Shown here in pieces: positions 54,244-62,055 of a DNA stretch of 64,000 nucleotides. The notes beneath the pieces were generated by a model. That model was not told where the DNA came from. It worked only from the letters and a program-made list of their open reading frames with translations, and made no database searches. Position 1 is the stretch's first letter; each line of letters opens with the position of its first letter. The DNA comes from Exiguobacterium profundum. GTDB taxonomy: Bacteria > Bacillota > Bacilli > Exiguobacteriales > Exiguobacteriaceae. Both the position numbers and the translations under genes were made by a program. The stretch is from assembly GCF_001909285.1 (NCBI RefSeq), contig NZ_MRSV01000001.1, positions 949,331 to 1,013,330 of the forward strand, in the 5' to 3' direction.

Positions 54244-54992
54244 TTCAAATCGAAAAAGTCAAAAAATCGTATACAGACGATGTCCACATCGGACCGCTCA
54301 CGCTCGACATCCCGAAAGCCGGATTCACTTCATTGATTGGACCGAACGGAGCGGGCAAATCGACGACGCTCATGATGATTGGACGATTGCTCAACTTAGA
54401 CGAGGGACAGATCCAAGTCGCCGGCATGGACGTGTCGAGCACGAAGTCGAAAGACTTGGCGAAAATCATCACCATCCTGCGCCAAGAGAACCACTTCGTG
54501 ACAAGGCTCACGGTCCGACAACTCGCCGGGTTCGGACGTTTCCCTTACTCGAAAGGGCGCCTCACGAAAGAGGACGAGGCCATCATCTCGAAATATATCG
54601 ACTTCCTCGACTTGACCGCGCTCGAGAACCGCTATCTCGACGAGCTCTCAGGAGGACAAAGGCAGCGTGCCTACGTGGCGATGGTGCTCTGTCAGGAGAC
54701 GGAATACGTCCTCCTCGATGAACCGCTCAACAACTTGGACATCGCTCGTTCGGTACAGATGATGGAGTATTTACGCCACGTCGCCGACGAGTTCGGACGG
54801 ACAATCGTCACGGTGCTCCACGACATCAACTTCGCGGCGAAATACTCGGACCGCATCTGTGCGATGAAAGACGGACAAATCGCTGCGTTTGGAACGGTCG
54901 ATGAGATCATGGACGCGAAAATTTTATCCGAAATTTTTGAGACGAAACTGGAAATCATCGAAGGGCCGTATGGGCCGATTGCGGTGTATTAA
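54240..54992 (+). CDS. Iron-siderophore ABC ATPase (FecE/FepC family)
   Basis: 250 residues. Walker A GPNGAGKST, Q-loop LRQENHFVTRLTVRQL, signature LSGGQRQR, Walker B YVLLDEPLNNLD and switch His in VLHDINFA. Powers the FecCD-type permease pair. Confidence 0.93.
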   Translation: MIQIEKVKKSYTDDVHIGPLTLDIPKAGFTSLIGPNGAGKSTTLMMIGRLLNLDEGQIQVAGMDVSSTKSKDLAKIITILRQENHFVTRLTVRQLAGFGRFPYSKGRLTKEDEAIISKYIDFLDLTALENRYLDELSGGQRQRAYVAMVLCQETEYVLLDEPLNNLDIARSVQMMEYLRHVADEFGRTIVTVLHDINFAAKYSDRICAMKDGQIAAFGTVDEIMDAKILSEIFETKLEIIEGPYGPIAVY

Positions 54993-55009
54993 CGAAAGGG
55001 AGAATTCAC

Positions 55010-55705
55010 ATGAAAATTGACTGGACACCGATCACTAAAGTCGTAAACGAGGCACCAGATACATACACGTTCCATCTCGCCTTGCCACCTGAGTTCACGT
55101 GGCAGGAAGGGGCGCACACGCATCTCGCGCTCGAAGGGTTCAACGCTGGGGACAAGCCGGACCGAAGTCTCGTCCGCCATATGTCGATCTCCACATTGCC
55201 GCACGAAGGAGCGATCGGCATCACGACCCGCATCAAGTCCGAATGCTCGACGTTCAAATCGATCCTTCGCGACATGGTACCGGGGGACAAGGTCGCCTTG
55301 TTCAAGACACATTCGAACGTCCCGCTCGAACGGAGTGGGAAGAACGTCTACCTCTTATCGGCGGGTGTCGGACTCGCGACATTCCGTCCGGTCGTCCTCG
55401 AGTACTTGGCGAACGGGGAAGGTGTCCCGCATCTCCATTCGTTGAACGTCGATTCGTCGAAGGCGTATTTGTTCGGTGACGTCTTCGAATCGAACGAGCA
55501 CTTCACGTCAGAGTTCGTGCCGAGTCGTAAAGATTACTACGAACGCGTGGAGATGATGGCATCCGACAAGGACGCCTTGTTCTATATCGTTGGTAGTGAT
55601 GAGCTGTTGCGTGAAACGATTCAGGTGCTCCGGTCGAACGGGGTGGCATGTGACAACATCAAGATCGACAAGCATGATTTTCAACGAGAAGACTTTTTAG
55701 GTTGA
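55010..55705 (+). CDS. FAD-binding reductase of the siderophore operon
   Basis: 231 residues, 17 bases after the ATPase gene, with GAAAGGGAG before ATG 55010. Ferredoxin-NADP reductase fold: FAD-binding RHMSISTLP (residues ~57-65) and an NAD(P) loop in LLSAGVGLATFRPVV. It is probably the reductase that frees iron from the imported ferric siderophore. Its place at the end of the Fur-controlled operon supports this. Confidence 0.8.
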   Translation: MKIDWTPITKVVNEAPDTYTFHLALPPEFTWQEGAHTHLALEGFNAGDKPDRSLVRHMSISTLPHEGAIGITTRIKSECSTFKSILRDMVPGDKVALFKTHSNVPLERSGKNVYLLSAGVGLATFRPVVLEYLANGEGVPHLHSLNVDSSKAYLFGDVFESNEHFTSEFVPSRKDYYERVEMMASDKDALFYIVGSDELLRETIQVLRSNGVACDNIKIDKHDFQREDFLG

Positions 55706-55708
55706 TAC

Positions 55709-56284
55709 TCAAACCGGGGACACGTGCCCCGGTTTTTTCGTGCACAACTTGACGAATCGTTCGAAGATCCCACGTCCATCCGGGGTCCCGATCGACTCGG
55801 GATGAAACTGGACACCGTACGTCGGATGGGTCGGGTGTTCGAGTGCCATGATGACACCGTCTGTCGTCTCGGCCGTGACCGTCAGTTCGGTCTCTTGTAC
55901 GATGAGCGAGTGATAGCGCATGACGTCCATCGATAGCCCTTCAAAGAGGACGCTTGGAATCGTATTGATCCGTGAGACTTTTCCATGCATCACCTCGTTC
56001 GCTCGTCCGACGACCCCACCGAACGCCTCGGCGATGACCTGATGACCGAGACAGACCCCGAGAATCGGGATATAGCCGGACAGTTCTCGCACGACCGCAA
56101 GCGACACACCGGCGTCATGTGGACCGCCGGGACCAGGAGAGAGGATGATGCCGTTCGGGTTCATACGACGGATTTCTTCTATACTATGTTCATCGTTCCG
56201 GATGACGCAGACGTCACTGAAACGGGCGACGTCTTGATAGACGTTATACGTGAACGAATCGTAGTTGTCGATGAGGAGAATCAT
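55709..56284 (-). CDS. trpG: Anthranilate synthase glutamine amidotransferase subunit
   Basis: 191 residues. Class I glutaminase: nucleophile C78 in GVCLGHQVIAEAFGG, oxyanion motif SPGPGGP, and the catalytic His/Glu in GVQFHPES. Supplies ammonia to the TrpE partner. Overlaps trpE by 4 bases. In many Bacillales one such subunit serves both anthranilate and aminodeoxychorismate synthesis; here the partner is TrpE-type. Its last codons lie within the terminator hairpin. Confidence 0.88.
   Translation of the reverse strand: MILLIDNYDSFTYNVYQDVARFSDVCVIRNDEHSIEEIRRMNPNGIILSPGPGGPHDAGVSLAVVRELSGYIPILGVCLGHQVIAEAFGGVVGRANEVMHGKVSRINTIPSVLFEGLSMDVMRYHSLIVQETELTVTAETTDGVIMALEHPTHPTYGVQFHPESIGTPDGRGIFERFVKLCTKKPGHVSPV
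55711..55738. terminator. Bidirectional terminator
   Basis: AAACCGGGG (55711-55719) pairs with CCCCGGTTT (55727-55735), then T-rich. It also encodes the last residues of trpG on the other strand. Confidence 0.85.
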
Positions 56285-57612
56285 GCGAACACCTCCAATA
56301 GGGATTTGGCTTTATGCAGCGTTTCTTCATATTCCGAAACTGGGTCTGAATCATAGACGATGCCGGCGCCGGCTTGGACGTGGGCCGTGTCACCTTGGAC
56401 GACCATCGTCCGGATGGCAAGGGCGAAGTCGAATCCGCCCCGGACGTCGAGATAGCCGACCGCCCCGGCGTAGACTTCTCGTTTCACCGTCTCAAGCTCG
56501 TCAATCAACTGCATCGCCCGAATCTTTGGAGCTCCGGAGACGGTCCCGGCTGGAAGACAGGCACGGAGGGCATCGATCGGGGTCACATCGTCACGTAAAT
56601 CCCCTTCGACTTCGGAGACGAGATGCATCACGTTTTTGAATCGTTCGAGCTCGATGTGTTTCGGGATGGTGACCGTGCCGACTTTGGCGACCCGTCCGAT
56701 ATCGTTTCGTCCGAGGTCGAGGAGCATCCGATGCTCGGCGAGTTCTTTCTCGTCTTGAAGGAGTGACTCCGCGTGACGCATGTCTTCCTCGACGGTCTTC
56801 CCACGAGGGCGTGTCCCGGCGATCGGGTTCGTCGTCACTTTGCCGTTCTCGACCCGGACGAGACTTTCAGGAGAAGCACCGAGGACAATCACTTCCCCGA
56901 GGTCGATGTAGAACAAGTACGGACTCGGATTTTGTTTCCGCAGCGTCCGGTAAAAGTGGAACGGGTCCCCGGTGAACGTCGCGTCGATTCGTTGCGACAA
57001 GACGAGTTGAAACACCTCGCCCGCAAGGATCGCCTCTTTCGCCTGGAGCACACGGTCGATAAATTCGTCCTTCGGCGTCAAGATGCGCTCGCTCGTCCGG
57101 ACGACCCGTTCGAGGGCGTGTGTCTCCGGTGTCTCGAGCTGTTCCCGGATGGACTCGAGTCGCATCGTAGCATCCGTCTCGCTCGTATCGATCAGGATGA
57201 CCTGTTCCTCGAGGTGGTCGTATAAGACGACCGTCTCATAGCGTTGGAAGAGGGCGTCTGGCAAATCACGCGTCACGGTCGGCGTGTTCGGGATCGGTTC
57301 ATACACCCGAAGCAAGTCGTAGCCGATATAGCCGACGGCACCGCCGATGAACGGGTACGGTGCAGTGAGGTCGTCACGTGTGATGCGTTCGGATAAGGCA
57401 TGGAGCGGGTCGTCTGCATAGATTGTCCCCGTTGCATCTGTCACGTCGTTCCCATCGACTCGGATCGTCTCGACCGGGTTCGCCGCGATGATGGAGTAGC
57501 GACCGTGCTTGCCTTCCGCGCGACTTTCGAGTAATACTTTTCGTTCACCTTGTAGTCGGTGGAAGATTGCCACCGGTGTGAGTTCGTCACCATTGATGAT
57601 CCGTTGTTGCAT
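56281..57612 (-). CDS. trpE: Anthranilate synthase component I
   Basis: 443 residues from ATG 57612 behind TAAGGAGG. The N-terminal LLES...GRYSI motif is the tryptophan feedback site. The chorismate domain has PIAGTRPRG; the Ala where PabB has Lys marks TrpE rather than aminodeoxychorismate synthase. Also ASPESLVR, GRNDIGRV and AGAGIVYDSDP. It is shorter than many TrpE (about 500) but complete. The rest of the trp genes are not here. A tryptophan T-box points at it from 58198-58474, beyond a gene on the other strand. Confidence 0.9.
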   Translation of the reverse strand: MQQRIINGDELTPVAIFHRLQGERKVLLESRAEGKHGRYSIIAANPVETIRVDGNDVTDATGTIYADDPLHALSERITRDDLTAPYPFIGGAVGYIGYDLLRVYEPIPNTPTVTRDLPDALFQRYETVVLYDHLEEQVILIDTSETDATMRLESIREQLETPETHALERVVRTSERILTPKDEFIDRVLQAKEAILAGEVFQLVLSQRIDATFTGDPFHFYRTLRKQNPSPYLFYIDLGEVIVLGASPESLVRVENGKVTTNPIAGTRPRGKTVEEDMRHAESLLQDEKELAEHRMLLDLGRNDIGRVAKVGTVTIPKHIELERFKNVMHLVSEVEGDLRDDVTPIDALRACLPAGTVSGAPKIRAMQLIDELETVKREVYAGAVGYLDVRGGFDFALAIRTMVVQGDTAHVQAGAGIVYDSDPVSEYEETLHKAKSLLEVFA

Positions 57613-57656
57613 TGAAAGAACCTCCTTATAATGGGTAATAGAAAGGGGATATGCCG

Positions 57657-58235
57657 ATGTCAGTCTTACGACCTGACCAATTTTCAGGTGAAGCGTTGAC
57701 CGAGCACATCGAACTCGAGGACACGCTGTCACCTTACGTTGATATCAAATCATATGAACTGAATCTTGAATATTTTGAGGCAGTCGTTCGTCATGCCCAG
57801 CAATTGTTTGATGCGTTGTTCGAAGAGGGCGACCCCATCCGAATCGTTTGGCATGTAAATGGACAGCCCGTCAAACCGACCCTCTTGTTCCGTTATATCC
57901 GAGACAAATCGGTGCGCTTCAAGACGGCCGCCACATCGTGCACATTCGAGGACGAACCGTTATGGATGTTCACCGTGCCGGTAGCAGACAAGTCCGAAAT
58001 CCGTGTGCGACCACTCCTCGAGGCGATTTGTTATCAAGATTTTTATACAAAATCAAAGCCTCGTTTGAACGGAGAGTTCACAACGTATCCGTTCGTTCAG
58101 TTCATCCACGAACGAGAGGGTCACGTCTTGTTCGTATACGATGACCGCGGTGCATATATCCGTGGTACGTCACCAGCCCACCTCCAATCGCACAAACAAA
58201 AAATCTCCTCGTCCCGCATGCCCAATTGGACATGA
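57657..58235 (+). CDS. DUF3885-like protein between the T-box and trpE
   Basis: 192 residues from ATG 57657 (GAAAGGGG eight bases upstream); a TATAAT lies at 57627-57632. The C-terminal part HVLFVYDDRGAYIRG matches DUF3885-type proteins, which resemble immunity or antitoxin proteins in some genomes. The last residues lie inside the T-box terminator on the other strand. When trpE is read through from the T-box promoter, the whole gene is covered by antisense RNA. Function unknown. Confidence 0.6.
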   Translation: MSVLRPDQFSGEALTEHIELEDTLSPYVDIKSYELNLEYFEAVVRHAQQLFDALFEEGDPIRIVWHVNGQPVKPTLLFRYIRDKSVRFKTAATSCTFEDEPLWMFTVPVADKSEIRVRPLLEAICYQDFYTKSKPRLNGEFTTYPFVQFIHEREGHVLFVYDDRGAYIRGTSPAHLQSHKQKISSSRMPNWT

Positions 58236-58474
58236 AGGACGAGGAGATTCCCCGTGTTGCCACCTTCGTTGAAAGACGCCTTGTCTTCCCACTCATCGCG
58301 AACCATCATTCGCTGTCCCCGATAACGGGAGGACCCGTCAGAGCCTACATGTCGGTCTGAACGCTCAAAAGCCCATTCACGCAAGGCACGACACCGGTTC
58401 GCATCGACCACCGGCTTTCTGAAGACGTCCCTTCGCGCTACTCTTCTTTCTCATCGCGAGTTCGTATGAATGTT
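58198..58474 (-). ncRNA. Tryptophan T-box riboswitch
   Basis: Read on the minus strand it begins with a stem I containing GAAGAGTAG (AGTA bulge) and GCCGGTGG..GAACCGG apical pairing. Near the 3' side of stem I, GTGAATGGGC places a UGG specifier codon (58373-58375). The T-box AAGGTGGCAACACGG (58252-58266) offers UGGC to the tRNA end, which suits the G discriminator base of tRNA-Trp. A terminator (AATCTCCTCGTCC with GGACGAGGAGATT) and T6 follow. Uncharged tRNA-Trp should switch it to read-through. The next gene downstream on this strand is trpE, about 590 bases away. Confidence 0.85.
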
Positions 58475-58480
58475 ATCGTT

Positions 58481-58509
58481 ACTTTAACGGGATAAAGATG
58501 CATTGTCAA
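58481..58509 (-). promoter_or_regulatory. Promoter of the T-box transcript
   Basis: TTGACA (58504-58509) and TAAAGT (58481-58486) on the minus strand, spaced 17 bases. Confidence 0.75.
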
Positions 58510-58512
58510 GCA

Positions 58513-58779
58513 TCATTTGACCGAAGCGTGCCCCACCTGACGTTTCCCGATGAACGTGAACGTGATCCCCAATGCCAAAAGGGGAAGGAGCCACCACTTC
58601 GTAAAGAAGAAGAGGGTGCCCCGATACATGAACCACTCCATGCCCAAGTAGGCGAAGAGCGTGATCAAGGGAGCGATAGACAAGCGCTTCAAGTGCAATG
58701 CGATGGCGACCCCTAGTCCGATCGTAAACGTTGGAACGATCACGAGTTGCCATAGAAACGGATCGATATAGTGAAACAT
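58513..58779 (-). CDS. Small membrane protein, DUF2651-like (copy 2)
   Basis: 88 residues behind AAGGAGG. Three hydrophobic helices; begins MFHYIDPFLWQLVIVPTFTI, nearly the same as its neighbour at 58839-59099. A polar tail GKRQVGHASVK follows. Resembles the DUF2651 (YbeF) type by size and start but I am not certain. Its end touches the T-box promoter. Confidence 0.6.
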   Translation of the reverse strand: MFHYIDPFLWQLVIVPTFTIGLGVAIALHLKRLSIAPLITLFAYLGMEWFMYRGTLFFFTKWWLLPLLALGITFTFIGKRQVGHASVK

Positions 58780-58838
58780 GGAGAGTCCTCCTTATAACGA
58801 TTAATCACGACACATCAGGCAGATTTTTTTGTTTTCAT

Positions 58839-59099
58839 TTATCCGACGAAGATGAACGAGAACAAGAGCGAAATCAGCGGGAAGATGACATTCCACGAAC
58901 TGAGATGGCTGACATCGAACGGACTGTGGTCATAATAGACGGCAAAGTACGTCAATTCGATGATGGCGTTCAACAAGAACGTCACCACAGGGCCGACCCA
59001 GACACGTTTCATGATCATGGCGACCACGACACCACCGCCGATGGTGAGAAACGGGACGATGACGAGTTGCCATAGGAACGGGTCGATATATTGAAACAT
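58839..59099 (-). CDS. Small membrane protein, DUF2651-like (copy 1)
   Basis: 86 residues behind AAGGAGG. Begins MFQYIDPFLWQLVIVPFLTI and is a tandem paralogue of the next gene; the middle and C-terminal parts have diverged (DHSPFDVSHLSSWN). Three membrane helices, no charged active-site residues visible. It lies 12 bases after the SH3/P60 hydrolase and is probably in its transcript. Confidence 0.6.
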   Translation of the reverse strand: MFQYIDPFLWQLVIVPFLTIGGGVVVAMIMKRVWVGPVVTFLLNAIIELTYFAVYYDHSPFDVSHLSSWNVIFPLISLLFSFIFVG

Positions 59100-59111
59100 G
59101 GAGCATCCTCC

Positions 59112-61334
59112 TTATAACGATTTGTACCCTAGGAAGTACGGGCGCCACATCGGGTCATGGATCGAGTTGATTTGAAGCATCTCGCCCCCGGCATGGATGA
59201 AGAACTCATCATCGAGCATGATGCCGATGTGCGATGGACCGGATTTATACGTGCCGGCGAAGAAGACGATGTCCCCGCGACGGCCACTCGTGATACCCGT
59301 CCGTTTGTTCTTGAAATGGCCGCTATGCCAGTAACCTGACACGTTCGTGCGACCGCCGATTTTACCGGCTTGATTCGTCGCGTAGTGGATGAGACCGGAA
59401 CAGTCAAAACCGCCGTTCAGCGGAGACTGTGAGCCCCACGTGTACGGTGTCCCGAGATGTTTCACCGCGACGGCAATCATGCGTTCTTTTTGTGAGTTGT
59501 CCCGTTTCTTCAACAAGGCATCTCGTTTGATGCGGATGTCTTTCGTCTTGACGTAGACGGGACGCCAGTCGTATTGGATGAGGTACGAGTCGCCACTCTT
59601 CCCACGCGGGTAGATGCGACGTCCGGCATCGAGATACCCGATCGGACGGGTGTCGTTCGGGTTGGCGTAGAACGGCGTCTTCTTCGTCGTCCCATAGTGG
59701 GCGGCCGTATAGACGCTCGCCGGTTGAATCGCCTTCGGTTTCGTCTCGGCGATATAGGGGTTCAACACGTACACGCGTTTCCCGGACGGAAGACGGACGT
59801 GCCAGAAGTCGGCATCAATCGAGCGGAGCCCGACGAGTTTCGTCCCACGGGGCAGAGTGCCGGCCGGACGACCGTACGCGACGTCAGCCGAGAAGTAAGG
59901 TGTCCCGTTGAACTGTGTATAGAAGACCGTTCCTACCTTCGGCTTCGCGGTCGGTTTCGAGACAGCGAGGTAGCCAGTCGCGACATAGCGATAGGCTCCG
60001 TTTAATCGGATGCGCGTGTAGTAACCGCTCGTCCCATATGTCTCGATGAGCTGACCTCGTTTCAATGAACCGACTTGTTTCGCGATTGAGGTCGAGGCGT
60101 ATACTTCGACCTCGTTATAACGGCTGTATCGTTTCCCTGTCGCTTCGAAGCGAGGTGGTTTTTTCGTACTCGTCACGCTCGTCGGGACGAAGTAATAGTT
60201 CCCTTTCGTGAAGATGCGGGTATAGCTTCCACGGGTGCCATAGATGTAGACGAGCTGACCCCGCTTCAGGGACAAGGTCGTCTTGGATGATTTCATCGTC
60301 CGAGCATAGACCGGTGTGTTCTTCGTGATGTACCGTTGTCCGGTTTTAAGATAAGGTGGCTCCGTCGTCCCAAGCGATGCGGATTCGACGAAGACATATT
60401 GTCCGTTGTAATAGACACGGGTGAAGAGACCGTCTGTCCCATAGATGCTGACGAGTTGACTCCGTTTGAGTGAACCGACGACTTGCTTCTTGTCTGTGTC
60501 TAAATAAATCGATGTCTCTTTTTGAGCATAACGGCTCCCCGTTTTAGCGTAGCGGGGCATCTTGGCAGCGAGTGCGTCTCGCTTCATATACACGTACATG
60601 CCATTTTGATAAAGGCGGGCCATCGAGCCATTTGTGCCATATACATTTACTCGTTTGCCCCGGACAATCGTCCCGACGATCTCTCCGTCCTCATTCATAT
60701 AAGAGGATGTCGTCAAGACGAATTGCGAGTCCGTCTTGAACGGGATTCGATTTGTCATCGAGAGCGGGATGTATCCGACAGTTCCATTTAGATCGACACG
60801 CATCTGTCCGTCGATGAGGAAGCCGTTCAAGGTTTGACCGGCTTCAAGCGGAGTCATGGTTCCACCATCTGGTGAAGACGAGAGAGTCGCTCCCTCTTTT
60901 GCGTAGCGGGTCACTGCCGCCGGGACCGTCTCTCCGAGAGCGTCACTGGAGACATATGTCCCGTCCGTCGTGAGGAGAAGGTCGCCTTCGATGTCGAAGA
61001 CGTCGACCGCTGTCCCGATGGCGAGTGTTGCGACTACATTTCCAGCAGCGTCGCGTGCATCCGTCTCCGTATGGACGTAACGGGTGACAGCGTATGATAA
61101 GGCGTCGTTTCGGACGAATCCTTTTTGTGAAGCGACGGTGACGGACGCATGGGTCTCGGTCACCTCATGGATATCCACACGCTCCGCTTGGTCTGTGACC
61201 AGGAGGACGACCGTTTCCTCTGAATCGGCATAGAGGGTCGTGCCGGCACGAAGCATGGCCTCAGATCCGACCGCTTGAGCGGTGAGTGTCCAATAGAAGG
61301 TAAAGAGAAAGAGCAAACTGAAGATTCGTTTCAA
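59112..61334 (-). CDS. Secreted multi-SH3 / NlpC-P60 peptidoglycan hydrolase
   Basis: About 740 residues. The GAGGTG site fits TTG 61334 best; ATG 61337 and GTG 61343 are alternatives that add 1-3 residues. A signal peptide ends near AQAVGS. About eight SH3-like repeats follow (each YGTxGxYTRIxxxGxYxYV or similar), then NlpC/P60 with the Cys in GGFDCSGLIHYA, His in PSHIGIM and the polar third residue in FIHAGGEM. No LysM is present, unlike the hydrolase at 16274. Its repeats contain many Y, K and R and may bind wall polymers. First gene of a transcript with the two small membrane genes. Confidence 0.9.
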   Translation of the reverse strand: MKRIFSLLFLFTFYWTLTAQAVGSEAMLRAGTTLYADSEETVVLLVTDQAERVDIHEVTETHASVTVASQKGFVRNDALSYAVTRYVHTETDARDAAGNVVATLAIGTAVDVFDIEGDLLLTTDGTYVSSDALGETVPAAVTRYAKEGATLSSSPDGGTMTPLEAGQTLNGFLIDGQMRVDLNGTVGYIPLSMTNRIPFKTDSQFVLTTSSYMNEDGEIVGTIVRGKRVNVYGTNGSMARLYQNGMYVYMKRDALAAKMPRYAKTGSRYAQKETSIYLDTDKKQVVGSLKRSQLVSIYGTDGLFTRVYYNGQYVFVESASLGTTEPPYLKTGQRYITKNTPVYARTMKSSKTTLSLKRGQLVYIYGTRGSYTRIFTKGNYYFVPTSVTSTKKPPRFEATGKRYSRYNEVEVYASTSIAKQVGSLKRGQLIETYGTSGYYTRIRLNGAYRYVATGYLAVSKPTAKPKVGTVFYTQFNGTPYFSADVAYGRPAGTLPRGTKLVGLRSIDADFWHVRLPSGKRVYVLNPYIAETKPKAIQPASVYTAAHYGTTKKTPFYANPNDTRPIGYLDAGRRIYPRGKSGDSYLIQYDWRPVYVKTKDIRIKRDALLKKRDNSQKERMIAVAVKHLGTPYTWGSQSPLNGGFDCSGLIHYATNQAGKIGGRTNVSGYWHSGHFKNKRTGITSGRRGDIVFFAGTYKSGPSHIGIMLDDEFFIHAGGEMLQINSIHDPMWRPYFLGYKSL

Positions 61335-61506
61335 CATTTCCACCTCGATTCATGAAATTTACAGTTTTTAGTATATACATAGTGGAGATGAAAAAGGTTG
61401 CTTATTTCGATAAAAGGGAAATGATTGAAGGAATCCGTGCTCAGCATTCCACTCGTTCGTTTGCGACCATCTGTGCTATGATGGACGGGGAAAGGAAGGG
61501 ACAACT

Positions 61507-61881
61507 ATGGAGACACTCAACATGAAACAACTTTCTGACGACCGATCGGCCCATCAGGTAGCCGGCGATCTCGACGCGATGCGGGCGCTCATGCACGACT
61601 CGTTCCGATATGTCGATTCGAGCGGGCGTCAGTTCGATAAAGAGACGTTCTTAGACCAGTTCGTCGACCCGACAGCGATTCAATGGATCGCACAGGACAC
61701 GGTCACGTTCGATGAGACGGTACGCGGTGACCTCGCCGTCGTCCAACTCTTGCTCGAGGAGAAGTTCATTCTCGGCACGAACGCGTACGAAGGTCGCTTC
61801 TGGATGCTTCATCTTTATGTGAAAGAAGATGGCGTCTGGTTATGGCAAGGCGGCCAAGCGACGATGATCAACGAAGGTTAA
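61507..61881 (+). CDS. NTF2-like (DUF4440-type) protein
   Basis: 124 residues from ATG 61507 behind GGAAGGGA. DLDAMRALMHDSFRYVDSSGRQF and strand pattern VRGDLAVVQLLLEEKF, then RFWMLHLYVKEDGVWLWQGGQ, give the cone-shaped SnoaL fold. It resembles the protein at 48204-48563 in class but not closely in sequence. Function unknown. Confidence 0.75.
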   Translation: METLNMKQLSDDRSAHQVAGDLDAMRALMHDSFRYVDSSGRQFDKETFLDQFVDPTAIQWIAQDTVTFDETVRGDLAVVQLLLEEKFILGTNAYEGRFWMLHLYVKEDGVWLWQGGQATMINEG

Positions 61882-61890
61882 TAAACGTTC

Positions 61891-61924
61891 AGACACTCCG
61901 AATCGATGGAGTGTCTTTTTTTTA
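61891..61924 (+). terminator. Terminator of the NTF2-like gene
   Basis: AGACACTCC (61891-61899) pairs with GGAGTGTCT (61908-61916), followed by a run of T. Confidence 0.88.
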
Positions 61925-62055
61925 TAAATTTTAGGAAATGTGAATTTGAAAAATATATGCCTATTTTAGAAAAATTATGTACCCTTTTAAAAAAGGACAG
62001 ATTATAATAATTTTGTAAACGATTGTCATTATTCTTGAGGGGGACCCTACTTATT

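Noticed and set aside
58121-58411. Minus-strand open frames over the T-box
   Set aside because: The region is explained by T-box secondary structure; the frames have no plausible start or family.
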